Source: Bacillota bacterium
GTDB lineage: Bacteria > Bacillota > Clostridia > Lachnospirales > Lachnospiraceae
Assembly (NCBI GenBank): GCA_023437715.1
Contig: JAEZFK010000073.1
Location: 1 to 64,000 of the forward strand
Length of the DNA: 64,000 nt
Reading direction: 5' to 3'
Below the pieces are notes generated by a model. The model was not told the origin of the DNA, searched no databases, and worked only from the letters and a program-made list of their open reading frames with translations. This document shows positions 23,478 to 31,914 of this stretch, one piece after another; position 1 is the stretch's first letter, and each line of letters starts with the position of its first letter. A program made the position numbers and the translations under genes.

Positions 23478-24181
23478 TGTATAAGAACAAAACTTTTTTA
23501 GCAGTCATACCTGCCCGAAGCGGCTCGAAAGGGATTAAGGATAAAAATATAAGAGAATTAAACCACAAGCCTCTCATGGCATATACCATTGAAGCCTGTT
23601 TGAAATCCGGGCTTTTTGATGAGATTATAGTTTCAACCGACTCGGCGGCATACGGGGAAATCGCAGAAAGGTACGGGGCCAGGGTGCCGTTTTTAAGGCC
23701 AGAGGAGCTGGCTTCCGATCAGGCCGCCACAAATGATGTGATTTTCCATGTGATCTCAGAGCTGAGGCAATGGGGGAAAACCTTTGATTACTTCATGCTC
23801 CTGCAGCCAACCTCTCCTCTCAGAACGGAAAAACATATGATGGAAAGTGCCGGTCTTATTATAGAAAATCATGCAGACGCTGTCATCGGCATATGCAAGG
23901 CAGAATCCGTCTCCTATTTAAACGTCCGGTTCACCGAAACAGGAGAAATCAAGGTGGGGTTCCCGGATAAAAAACAGATCAGAAGACAGGACCAGCCGCC
24001 GGAATACAGGATCAACGGAGCTGTTTACCTGGCTTCAACGGATTATTTTCTCAGGTACAGAAGCTTTTATGAAGGCAGAGTTCTCCCCTACTTCATGAAT
24101 GCCTTTGATTCCATTGACATTGATGATGAATTCCAGCTAAAAATCGCAGAGCTGCTTTTGCAGGATAAGGAAAAGGAATAA
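23477..24181 (+). CDS. legF: CMP-legionaminic acid synthetase (NeuA family)
   Basis: A 234-residue cytidylyltransferase with the CTP loop AVIPARSGSKGIKDKNI at about 7-23 and LLQPTSPLRT. It activates legionaminic acid for transfer by the Maf enzyme. ATG 23477 has GGAG 6 bases upstream; its first base is the last base of the legG stop codon. This is the last gene of the island and is followed by a terminator. Confidence 0.92.
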   Translation: MYKNKTFLAVIPARSGSKGIKDKNIRELNHKPLMAYTIEACLKSGLFDEIIVSTDSAAYGEIAERYGARVPFLRPEELASDQAATNDVIFHVISELRQWGKTFDYFMLLQPTSPLRTEKHMMESAGLIIENHADAVIGICKAESVSYLNVRFTETGEIKVGFPDKKQIRRQDQPPEYRINGAVYLASTDYFLRYRSFYEGRVLPYFMNAFDSIDIDDEFQLKIAELLLQDKEKE

Positions 24182-24211
24182 AGCCAGGCTGTATTCCTTT
24201 TCCTTTCATTT
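24171..24211. terminator. Bidirectional terminator at the end of the island
   Basis: Ten-bp perfect stem AAAAGGAATA (24171-24180) with TATTCCTTTT (24192-24201) overlapping the legF stop; it also lies 30 bases after the convergent peptidase gene and carries a pyrimidine run on both strands. Confidence 0.8.
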
Positions 24212-24231
24212 GATAATTAAAGACTGCGGTT

Positions 24232-25383
24232 TTATAAACTTTTTTCCGATATAAGTCCCAGAGCCAGCCGGGTACATGTTTCCAGCTCCTCTGCCGTTGT
24301 AAACTCCTTTGTGGTATGGACTTCATTCATTCCACAGGCCACAACGATTCCCCGGATTCCGTTTCGGACATAATGGTTGTTATCGCTGCCTCCCAGAGTG
24401 TATTGGGTTGTGCCTTTTAAGCCCAGAGAAGCACAGGCCTTCTGAAACCGTTTTACAACCGTTTCATCCTCTCCTATTTCATAGGCTTCAATCTGCTTTT
24501 CAAACCGGATCTCACAGCTGCCCTTCCGGCCTGCCGCAGTCTCTTCAAAGACCTTTTTCACCCAGTCCCATTCCTCCATGGCCCGGCTGTCCTTTAAGCT
24601 TCGGATCTCTCCCCAGACAATGCACTCGTCAGAGACAATGTTGCTTTGTTTTCCTCCGGTGATTTTCCCGATGTTTACGGTGGTTTCCTCGTCGACCCAC
24701 CCCTGCTTTAATCCGGCTATGGCATGGGCCGCGATCTCAATGGCATTGATTCCAAGGTGAGGACAAAAGCCTGCGTGGGCGTTTTTGCCCTTTACCCTGA
24801 TCTCAAAGGAAAGAAGGGTGGGCGCCGCCGTGGCCGCCAGGCCGATTTCTCCGCCCAGGTCAAAGACGTAGGCCAGTTTGGATTTTATCCTGGAATAGTC
24901 CGCAAGCTGGCTTCCTTTTCCGTAATTCTCTTCTGCTACAGGGAAGAGGACTTCTATATCCGGATAAGGGATATTATTTTCCTGAAGTACCCGGACCGCT
25001 TCCAGTATGGCGGCGATTCCTGATAAATCGTCGGCTCCCAGAACTGTTTCCCCTTCTGAGGTGATCCGTCCATTTTCATCTTCTACGGCCCGTTTTCCGA
25101 TTCCCGGCCTTACGGTATCCATGTGGGCGGATAACAAGATGGGCTCGGAATCCGTATTTCCTTTTAAATAACCGTATAAGTTTCCTGTGGGAACCCCATT
25201 TCCGTATTCCGGAATTTTCTCCTTTAACTGAAAGCCCGCATCATCCTCCCACACCTCAAAGCCCAATTCCCTTAATTCGGCTGTCAGATAGTCTGCGATT
25301 TCCCGCTCATGGTAGGTTTCAGAATCAAATTCCACCATCCTCTTAAATTGGCTCACAAGCCTTGCCTTGTTAATTCTCGTCAT
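24232..25383 (-). CDS. M20-family metallopeptidase, peptidase T-like
   Basis: A 383-residue di-zinc peptidase/deacylase. Metal-binding motifs are LLSAHMDTV, LGADDLSGIAAI and PVAEENYGKGSQL; the late GGSDNNHYVRNG motif supplies the last histidine. A dimerisation domain lies between about 180 and 290. It is the last gene of the nine-gene sulfur-type operon and overlaps the preceding gene by 14 bases. In that context it may remove an N-acyl group or cleave a cysteinyl dipeptide; tripeptidase activity is the default family reading. Confidence 0.85.
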   Translation of the reverse strand: MTRINKARLVSQFKRMVEFDSETYHEREIADYLTAELRELGFEVWEDDAGFQLKEKIPEYGNGVPTGNLYGYLKGNTDSEPILLSAHMDTVRPGIGKRAVEDENGRITSEGETVLGADDLSGIAAILEAVRVLQENNIPYPDIEVLFPVAEENYGKGSQLADYSRIKSKLAYVFDLGGEIGLAATAAPTLLSFEIRVKGKNAHAGFCPHLGINAIEIAAHAIAGLKQGWVDEETTVNIGKITGGKQSNIVSDECIVWGEIRSLKDSRAMEEWDWVKKVFEETAAGRKGSCEIRFEKQIEAYEIGEDETVVKRFQKACASLGLKGTTQYTLGGSDNNHYVRNGIRGIVVACGMNEVHTTKEFTTAEELETCTRLALGLISEKSL

Positions 25384-26389
25384 ATCTTTTAAATTTCTCC
25401 TCCGGCGTTTTGCTTAAGTTCTTCCGGTTCTGCGGAGCAGACCATATCCCTTCGTAATCGATCTGACTTACGAAACGGGAATTGAAATCCTGGAAAAATG
25501 CCTTGTTTTCCGACTGGGGAGCCGCAATATCCCGGAAATATGTGTTGTTGCGGAAAGCGGGTATTACATATAAATCCCTGCAATATCCCCATATGTTCTC
25601 ATAATCCACGACCCGGTGCTTAATGGGACCTAGATTCCGGTAATAATGGGTGTCAAACCGGGCAAGGGTCACAAAAAGTCTTACATCGCTGTCCGTCACA
25701 TAATCCCCGAATAAAAACCGGTTTTTGGAAAGCCGTTCTTCAATCTGGTCCAGGGCATTGTAGAAATCTTCAAATGCTTCCTCATAGGCTGTAATGGACT
25801 GGGCGAACATCATCCGGTAGGTCCCGTTGTTCACATTTGGAAAGAGCCAGTCGTTGTAAGCATCAATTTCTTTTCTTAACTCCGCCGGATATAAGTCGGG
25901 AGCATCCGGTGCCTGAAATGGGCGGAACGCTGTTTCAAAATAATTGGTCAGCCTGTGGTAATCATTGTTGACCACCTTTTTTGTGGTAACGTCCACAAGG
26001 GCCGGCACGGTGCAGCGCCCTTCATAGGCCGGGTCTGCATTGTAGTAAAACTCGCTTAAAAAGGAAGCTCCAAGAACCGGGTCCTTTCTGTCCTCATTAT
26101 ACACGAATTCCCAGCCATATGCACGGTTTTCTTTGCTGTGGCCCACTAAATTAATGCTGATGGCGTCCTCAAGCCCTAAGAGCTCCCGCACAATGGAAGC
26201 CCGGTTGGACCAGTGGCAGCCCTTTGCCCAGAATAAACGGTATCTGCCCTTTTCCGCTTTCAGTTCATTTTCCCCGTCGCCGAAAGGGGTGGTAAAGCGG
26301 TTTGGCTGGCGGATAAAGGCTCCGTGCTCATCGATTTCCTTTTCTATCTCCTTGGGACGCAATTTTGTTCCTGTGCTGCAGCTTGACAT
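25370..26389 (-). CDS. Glutathionyl-hydroquinone reductase-like protein, copy 1 (Cys-His variant)
   Basis: A 339-residue Xi-class glutathione S-transferase-like protein with thioredoxin-fold N-half and helical C-half. The family nucleophile motif, normally Cys-Pro-Trp, reads Cys58-His59-Trp60 (KGCHWSNRAS), a proline-to-histidine change absent from its two paralogues. Downstream features (GAPDLYP-like APDLYPAELRKEIDAYND, FGDYVTDSDVRLFVTLARFD) are conserved. It overlaps the peptidase gene. Family members reduce S-conjugates of hydroquinones with a thiol; most Clostridia lack glutathione, so another thiol is probably used. Confidence 0.82.
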   Translation of the reverse strand: MSSCSTGTKLRPKEIEKEIDEHGAFIRQPNRFTTPFGDGENELKAEKGRYRLFWAKGCHWSNRASIVRELLGLEDAISINLVGHSKENRAYGWEFVYNEDRKDPVLGASFLSEFYYNADPAYEGRCTVPALVDVTTKKVVNNDYHRLTNYFETAFRPFQAPDAPDLYPAELRKEIDAYNDWLFPNVNNGTYRMMFAQSITAYEEAFEDFYNALDQIEERLSKNRFLFGDYVTDSDVRLFVTLARFDTHYYRNLGPIKHRVVDYENIWGYCRDLYVIPAFRNNTYFRDIAAPQSENKAFFQDFNSRFVSQIDYEGIWSAPQNRKNLSKTPEEKFKRYDEN

Positions 26390-26401
26390 ATTCCTATCCT
26401 C

Positions 26402-26842
26402 CTATTCATTTAAAATCTTTTCCGTATAGATGATCTTAAAAATTCCGGCATCCGTCTGCCTTTCATAATCCGCCTTATAGCCAAGGGCTTCATAAAAGCC
26501 TACGGCCTCATCCCGGCTGGTAATGCATATTTTTTTAATCCCATATTCCCGGATCCATTTTTCCGCCTCTTCAATCAGCAGCCTGCCCACGCCCTTTTTC
26601 CGGTATTCTTCAAGGACGCTCACCCGCTCGATCTTGGCGGACAGTTCCTTGTCGGAAAAATGTATCCGGCAGGTCCCTATGGGGTAAATCCCGTCAAGGG
26701 CCAGTATATAAAGGGTCTGACTGGTGTCCCCTTCATCAAATTCCCTGTCTAAGGGAACTGAAAAGCCTTTTACCATTGCTTCTGTCCTTACGTAATGGAC
26801 ACCTGCCAGCTGCCAGTTTTCCCTTACCCTTACCGCTTCCAT
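26402..26842 (-). CDS. GNAT-family N-acetyltransferase (operon copy 2)
   Basis: A 146-residue acetyltransferase; the acetyl-CoA motif is VLEEYRKKGVGRLLIEEAEKW followed by GFYEALGYKA. A GTG at 26851 is in frame, but ATG 26842 has AAAGGAAG at good spacing and is preferred. It lies between two hydroquinone reductase-like genes. Acetylation of the amino group of an S-substituted cysteine, as SnaA/SnaB-type enzymes do in Bacillus, is a context-based guess. Confidence 0.82.
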   Translation of the reverse strand: MEAVRVRENWQLAGVHYVRTEAMVKGFSVPLDREFDEGDTSQTLYILALDGIYPIGTCRIHFSDKELSAKIERVSVLEEYRKKGVGRLLIEEAEKWIREYGIKKICITSRDEAVGFYEALGYKADYERQTDAGIFKIIYTEKILNE

Positions 26843-26856
26843 TTCCTTCACTTCCT

Positions 26857-27813
26857 TTATTTAGAATTAAGTCTTTCCCGTCCGTGGGGTGTTTTCCAGA
26901 TGGAAAGATCAGGCCCCAGGGGCACGATGCCGAAAGGATTATTGGAAACCGCACATAAATGATAGTGCTTTTTGATGGCCTCAAAATCCGTTGTATCGCC
27001 AAATCCAGGCTGTTCATATAAGTCTCTCACATAACCCCAGAGATTGGGGAATTCACAAATCCGGTTCCGGTTTAAAAGAAAGCCATTGTAATACGCCACG
27101 TCAAACCGGACCAGGGTCACATAGAGCCGGATGTCGGATTCCGTAATCCTGTCTCCGAAAAGGTAGCGGCTGCGGCTTAACCGTTCCTCCAGCCAGTCAA
27201 GGCGGGAAAATACTTGGCCATATGCCTCCTCATAAGCATCCTGGCTTCTGGCAAAGCCTGCCTTGTAGACTCCGTTATTGATTTCATCAAATAATATATC
27301 ATTCAATTCATCGATTTCTTTCCGTAATTCCTCAGGATATAGATCCGGGGCTCCCGGCTTATGGAATCTTTTCCACTCCACCTCCCAGTACCTGGTCAGG
27401 TTGAAGTAATCGTTATTCACCACTTTTCCCGTGGTTAGGTCAACCACGGCGGGTACGGTAAAGCGGCCCTTATAATCGGGATCGGCTTTTAAATAGGCCT
27501 CGCTTAAGTATTTGATCTTTAACACCGGGTCCTCCTGGTTTTCATCCAGGGTAAAGGCCCAGTCGGTTCTTCCCACCTCAGGCCTTATAGGGTCCAGGGT
27601 TCCCAGGCTGATGACTTTATCAAGGCCCAGCAGGCTTCTTACAATGACTGAACGATGGGCCCACGGGCAGGCCTGGGACCATACCAGGCGGTACCGGTCC
27701 GCTTCTACCGGCAGCTGTCCTTCTTCTATTCCAAAAGGCGTTGTAAACCGGTTTTTCTGCCGTTTAAACTTCCCGTCTTTTTCTACTTCATCAGTTATAA
27801 ATTTTTTTGACAT
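26857..27813 (-). CDS. Glutathionyl-hydroquinone reductase-like protein, copy 2
   Basis: A 318-residue Xi-class GST homologue with intact Cys49-Pro-Trp motif (SQACPWAHRS) and the conserved GAPDLYPEELRKEIDELND and FGDRITESDIRLYVTLVRFD segments. Reading ends TAA at 26857. It is flanked by GNAT genes within the operon. The three copies share most motifs but differ around the active site, suggesting different substrates rather than recent duplication. Confidence 0.9.
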   Translation of the reverse strand: MSKKFITDEVEKDGKFKRQKNRFTTPFGIEEGQLPVEADRYRLVWSQACPWAHRSVIVRSLLGLDKVISLGTLDPIRPEVGRTDWAFTLDENQEDPVLKIKYLSEAYLKADPDYKGRFTVPAVVDLTTGKVVNNDYFNLTRYWEVEWKRFHKPGAPDLYPEELRKEIDELNDILFDEINNGVYKAGFARSQDAYEEAYGQVFSRLDWLEERLSRSRYLFGDRITESDIRLYVTLVRFDVAYYNGFLLNRNRICEFPNLWGYVRDLYEQPGFGDTTDFEAIKKHYHLCAVSNNPFGIVPLGPDLSIWKTPHGRERLNSK

Positions 27814-27844
27814 TTTCTTCCCTCATCACTTTCCCGCGCTGTTT

Positions 27845-28333
27845 TCAGCGCTTCATATCCTCTCTGCCGCATTCTTCCTCAAAGCGGTATTTCTCCGGCA
27901 GGAGAAAGCCTTCCCTGTCCATCCAGTTTAAGCTTTCCTCTGATCCCCTGAACATGCACATGGCTGTCTTGCTCCTGCGAAATCCCATTTTCTCATACAG
28001 GGCAACCGTTCTGGGATGGGTGTAGAGGATCACGTTCTGGCCTTTCAGCTGGTCCACCAGCCCCATAATCAGCTTTCTTCCGATTCCAAGGCCCTGGTAC
28101 TCCTCGTCAAGGGCTATGTTATAAATGGCTGCCTGACAGACTCCGTCGGATATGGCCCTGCCAACGCCCACAATTGTATCCTTATGATAGACAAACACTA
28201 CGGCATAGCTGTTTTTAAAAATAGTTTCCTGATCCTCCGGGGACCGATCTGAAAGCCCGGACCGGCGAAGTACGCCGGCCACCTCCTGCCAGTTGATCCC
28301 TTCTTTTGTTGTTTTATAGGTAATATCATTCAT
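27845..28333 (-). CDS. GNAT-family N-acetyltransferase (operon copy 1)
   Basis: A 162-residue acetyltransferase with ALDEEYQGLGIGRKLIMGLVDQL as the acetyl-CoA loop and VALYEKMGFRRS at the C-terminal strand. It follows the ABC transporter ATPase gene by 14 bases. It is unlike the other GNAT in sequence, so the operon has two distinct acetyltransferases. Confidence 0.85.
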   Translation of the reverse strand: MNDITYKTTKEGINWQEVAGVLRRSGLSDRSPEDQETIFKNSYAVVFVYHKDTIVGVGRAISDGVCQAAIYNIALDEEYQGLGIGRKLIMGLVDQLKGQNVILYTHPRTVALYEKMGFRRSKTAMCMFRGSEESLNWMDREGFLLPEKYRFEEECGREDMKR

Positions 28334-28347
28334 GGAAATCCTCTCCC

Positions 28348-29112
28348 CTAAATCGTATAATCCGTATTTTCCAGCATATGGATCTTTAAGAGAAATTCCT
28401 TTAACCGTACATTTACCGGGTTGTCAAAGATTTCCCTGGGCGTTCCGTCGGCAACGATTTTTCCGTTTTCCAGGAAAATGATCCTGTTTGCCACGTTCCT
28501 GACAAAATTCATTTCGTGGGTCACAAGCAGTATGGTATTTCCCTCCTGGGCCGCCTTTTTTATGGTTACTAAAACCTCGCTGACCAGCTCCGGGTCAAGG
28601 GCGGAAGTAGGTTCATCCATGAGGAGCAGCTTGGGGTCCATGGCCAGAGCCCTGGCAATAGCAACTCTCTGCTGCTGTCCGCCGGACAAATGCCTTGGAT
28701 AATGGGAAAGCCGGTCTCCCATTCCAACCTTCTGCAAATGCTTTTTTGCAATATCTCTGGCTTCTGACTTTGATAATTTTTTCACTACCATCAGCCCTTC
28801 CATAACATTTTCCAGAGCGGTCCTGTTTTTAAAGAGGTTGAACTGCTGGAAAACCATTTCCGTGCTTCTTCTCAGCTCCAGCTTTTCATGGGCTGATTTC
28901 GTAGTAAGGTCAATTTCTTTTCCGTTTATTTTTATGGTGCCCTGTTCCGGCTTTTCCAGTAAGTTAATGGAACGGAGCAGGGTGGACTTTCCGGTTCCCG
29001 ACGGGCCGATGATGGCGACCACATCCCCCTGGTTAATGGTTAAATCCACATTATCCAGCACCACATTGTCGCCGTATTTCTTGCTCAGTCCCCGAATTTC
29101 AATCAAGCTCAT
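28348..29112 (-). CDS. Polar amino acid ABC transporter ATP-binding protein
   Basis: A 254-residue GlnQ/TcyC-type ATPase: Walker A GPSGTGKST at about 33-41, signature HLSGGQQQRVAIARAL and Walker B LLLMDEPTSALD. It powers the importer formed with the next two genes. Three bases separate it from the permease stop. Confidence 0.95.
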   Translation of the reverse strand: MSLIEIRGLSKKYGDNVVLDNVDLTINQGDVVAIIGPSGTGKSTLLRSINLLEKPEQGTIKINGKEIDLTTKSAHEKLELRRSTEMVFQQFNLFKNRTALENVMEGLMVVKKLSKSEARDIAKKHLQKVGMGDRLSHYPRHLSGGQQQRVAIARALAMDPKLLLMDEPTSALDPELVSEVLVTIKKAAQEGNTILLVTHEMNFVRNVANRIIFLENGKIVADGTPREIFDNPVNVRLKEFLLKIHMLENTDYTI

Positions 29113-29115
29113 GGC

Positions 29116-29841
29116 CTACGCCTCCTTTTCTGCCGCAACTTCTTCCGGCACGCTCATTTTTCTCTCCAGGTATGTAAACACCCGTTCAATGAAAATGGTC
29201 AGAATCCAGTAAATGATGGCAAGGGAACAGTAGACTTCAAAATACCGGTAGCTGTTTCCCGCAAGGATCTTGCCCTGAGCCGTGATCTCCACCACGGAGC
29301 AGGTAAAGGCCAGGGAGGTTCCCTTTATCAGGGATATGAGGGAGTTGCCAAGGGAGGGAATGGCAACCGTAACGGCCTGGGGGAACAAGACTCTGCGAAA
29401 GATCTGAAATCCGTTCATCCCCAGGGCCTTGGCCGCCTCCACCTGCCCCTTTTCCACGGACTGTATGGCCGCCCGGATGGTTTCCGAATCAAAGGCCGAC
29501 TGGTTGAGCCCCAGAGCCACGATGGCAAAGAGAATGGGAGGTATCCCGTTTACATTAAAGGAAGTTCCGTTGTAATAGTTATAATATTTCAAAGCAATGG
29601 GAATCCCAAAATACGTAAGGTAGAGCTGGACGATGATCGGAGTTCCCCGGACCACGGAAACAAATAAGGTGCACAGCTGCCGCAGAACCGGGATGCTGTG
29701 GATTTTTACCACGGCGATCAAAAGTCCCACCACCCACCCGATCACAAGGGCGGTCACCGTCAGCTGCAGGGTTACGGGCAGGTATTTTAAGATCGCGGGA
29801 ATCTCCGTAAATACCAGCTGCCAGTCAAATATTTTGCTCAT
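29116..29841 (-). CDS. Polar amino acid ABC transporter permease
   Basis: A 241-residue membrane protein with about five helices and the HisM/TcyL-type EAA motif (EAAKALGMNGFQIFRRVLFPQA). It would form a homodimeric channel. The order binding protein, permease, ATPase is that of cystine/S-compound importers, but the exact substrate is not encoded in obvious motifs. Confidence 0.93.
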   Translation of the reverse strand: MSKIFDWQLVFTEIPAILKYLPVTLQLTVTALVIGWVVGLLIAVVKIHSIPVLRQLCTLFVSVVRGTPIIVQLYLTYFGIPIALKYYNYYNGTSFNVNGIPPILFAIVALGLNQSAFDSETIRAAIQSVEKGQVEAAKALGMNGFQIFRRVLFPQAVTVAIPSLGNSLISLIKGTSLAFTCSVVEITAQGKILAGNSYRYFEVYCSLAIIYWILTIFIERVFTYLERKMSVPEEVAAEKEA

Positions 29842-29856
29842 GCTGTTCCTCCGGCT

Positions 29857-30831
29857 TTATTTATAGGATGGGGAGTAATCGGAACCAAACCATTTGGTAT
29901 TAATTTCCTTAGAGGTTCCGTCCTCAACCACTTCTTTTAATGCTTTGTTGATGTCTGTTACCAGCTGGTCATTTCCCTTGCTGACAATTAAGTAGCTGTA
30001 AGGCTCCTGCATTAAGTCTCCTGACACTGAATTGCTGATGGAAACGCCATCCACGTTGAAATTAAATTCCTTCTGGTAATACTCAAACATTGGCTTATCC
30101 ATTAAGACAAAGTCATATTTTCCTGCTTCCACATCCTGAATCTGCAGAACAAGGTCCTCGTCGCTGTATTCGATGGAAATGGGCTTCTGGGGATTTGCGG
30201 CGTTGTAATTTTCCAAGGCAGTGGTAATATTGATGCCTGCCTGGGAAATGGTCTTTAATCCTGCAAGGTCATCCCAGCTTTCAATACCTGCGGACTTATC
30301 ACTGTCCTTAGCAAAAATAGCCACGTATTCATTGGCAAAAATCGGGTCTGTGAACAAATACTTTTCTTTTCTCTGGTCGTTCTTGGCAAAATTGTTTACG
30401 CCGATCTGGTAGCGGTCTGAATCCAGCCCTGCAAAAATGGATGGGAAGTCGGTCACTTCAATCTCAAGCTTATACTGGGGAAGCCGGTCGAAAATGGCTT
30501 TGATGAGATCAATGTTATGACCGGTCAGCTGGTTGCTGCTGTCCACAAAGGTAAAGGGCTTGGGGGAACCCCCTGTTGCCGCATATACGGTGACCGGATC
30601 TGCCGTGGAAGCGGCGCCTTCACCTGCCGCGCTGCTGTCTGACTGCTTTGTTTGCTCCGCTGCTCCTGTTGTCGTTTCCGCTGTGCTGCTTTCTGAACTT
30701 CCTGCCTCACTGGCTGCCGCGCTGCTTCCGGCTCCGCTGGCGGCCTTTCCGGAGCATCCGGATAGCGCTCCTAATACGGCTGCTGCTGCCAAAATTCCTA
30801 AAATAGATTTTTTCGCAATATTTTTCTTCAT
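29857..30831 (-). CDS. Amino acid ABC transporter substrate-binding lipoprotein
   Basis: A 324-residue lipoprotein with signal peptide and lipobox LSGC near residue 25, a Ser/Ala/Glu-rich linker (about 27-75), then a periplasmic-binding-protein type 2 domain (TGHNIDLIKAIFDRLPQYKLEIEVTDFPSIFAGLDSDRYQIGVN). The in-frame upstream codons from 30852 are discarded because GAGGAG sits 6 bases before ATG 30831. It captures a polar amino acid or derivative outside the membrane, probably a sulfur amino acid given the operon. Confidence 0.92.
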   Translation of the reverse strand: MKKNIAKKSILGILAAAAVLGALSGCSGKAASGAGSSAAASEAGSSESSTAETTTGAAEQTKQSDSSAAGEGAASTADPVTVYAATGGSPKPFTFVDSSNQLTGHNIDLIKAIFDRLPQYKLEIEVTDFPSIFAGLDSDRYQIGVNNFAKNDQRKEKYLFTDPIFANEYVAIFAKDSDKSAGIESWDDLAGLKTISQAGINITTALENYNAANPQKPISIEYSDEDLVLQIQDVEAGKYDFVLMDKPMFEYYQKEFNFNVDGVSISNSVSGDLMQEPYSYLIVSKGNDQLVTDINKALKEVVEDGTSKEINTKWFGSDYSPSYK

Positions 30832-30859
30832 AACTTCTCCTCTTTTCCTCAATTAATAA

Positions 30860-31849
30860 TTAATATTTGAATTTTTCTGTTCCGAATTTCTCATCCCTGT
30901 TGTTAGGCTCATTCCAGCTGGAAATGTCAGGGCCCAGGGGAAGAATGTTGTATGGATTGTGGGCATGGTTCCCCAGAAGATAGCCTCTTTTGATGGAATC
31001 AAAGTCCGTGGCCTCCTTAAATGCAGGAATCGTATATAAATCCTTTGCGTAATTCCACAGGTTGTCAAAGTCTGCGATCCTGTTTCTGTTTGTCTTGTGG
31101 CTGAAATAGTAGGCCACATCAAACCTGGCAAGGGTCACATACAGCCGGATATCGGAATCCGTTAGCCGGTCCCCGAATAAATATCTGCCTTTGGAAAGCC
31201 GTTCCTCCAGCCAGTCAAGCCGCCGAAAGAGAACGTCATAGGCTGTTTCGTATTCCGTCTGGGACTGGGCAAACCCGGCCTTATAGACACCGTTGTTCAC
31301 CTCGTGGAACAGAATGACGTTGAGCTCGTCGATTTCTTCCCTTAAATCCTCCGGATAAAGGTCAGGTGCCCCTGGCTTGTGAAATGGCTTCCATACGGTT
31401 TCCCAGTAATTGGTCAGACGGTGGTAATCATTGTTGACCACCTTTCCCGTCTTTACATCCACCACCGCAGGAACGGTGGCTCTTCCCTCATAATCCGGGT
31501 CCGTTGCCCCATAGATCTCAGGGAGATAACGGATCTTTAAAACCGGGTCCACGCCTCCCTCATCAAGGGAAAATTCCCAGCCCTTTTCCGTCCTCACGGG
31601 GGCTGCCTTTCCCACGCTTATGACATCCTCAAGGCCCAAAAGCTTTAATGCGATGATCTGCCTCGTGGCCCAGGGGCAAATGGAAGCCCAGATGAGCCGG
31701 TACCGTCCCGCCTCCACCGGAAGCTCTCCCTCTCCATCTCCGAAAGGCGTAACAAAGCGGTTTTCCTGCCTTACAAATGCTCCGGTTTCCGATACCTCAT
31801 GGGCGTCCTCAGAGGTCGCTACTTTTCCGAATTTTTCTTCTATTGCCAT
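30860..31849 (-). CDS. Glutathionyl-hydroquinone reductase-like protein, copy 3
   Basis: A 329-residue Xi-class GST homologue and first structural gene of the operon. The nucleophile is Cys58 in SICPWATRQ; the C-half keeps GAPDLYPEDLREEIDELN and FGDRLTDSDIRLYVTLARFD. The start lies 33 bases past the T-tract of an intrinsic terminator, so this gene and all below it depend on terminator read-through or a hidden promoter. Confidence 0.9.
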   Translation of the reverse strand: MAIEEKFGKVATSEDAHEVSETGAFVRQENRFVTPFGDGEGELPVEAGRYRLIWASICPWATRQIIALKLLGLEDVISVGKAAPVRTEKGWEFSLDEGGVDPVLKIRYLPEIYGATDPDYEGRATVPAVVDVKTGKVVNNDYHRLTNYWETVWKPFHKPGAPDLYPEDLREEIDELNVILFHEVNNGVYKAGFAQSQTEYETAYDVLFRRLDWLEERLSKGRYLFGDRLTDSDIRLYVTLARFDVAYYFSHKTNRNRIADFDNLWNYAKDLYTIPAFKEATDFDSIKRGYLLGNHAHNPYNILPLGPDISSWNEPNNRDEKFGTEKFKY

Positions 31850-31881
31850 GATTCTTATCCTTCTTTCCTGAATTTGAGTAC

Positions 31882-31910
31882 AAAAAAAGCAGATGCCGTC
31901 TGACGCCTGC
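31882..31910 (-). terminator. Attenuator-type terminator between the Cys-rich ORF and the operon
   Basis: On the minus strand a 9-position stem (GCAGGCGTC, loop AGAC, GGCATCTGC; one mismatch, two G-T pairs) is followed by seven T. It begins 5 bases after the stop codon of the short ORF and lies upstream of the first large gene. A separate 7-bp hairpin CACATAA/TTATGTG overlaps the end of the ORF and could compete. Confidence 0.75.
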
Positions 31911-31914
31911 CTGT

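Noticed and set aside
13923..24181. Flagellin glycosylation island
   Set aside because: No flagellin, hook or motility gene and no sigma-28-type promoter were visible; the sporulation-type promoter fits better, though flagellar use elsewhere cannot be excluded.
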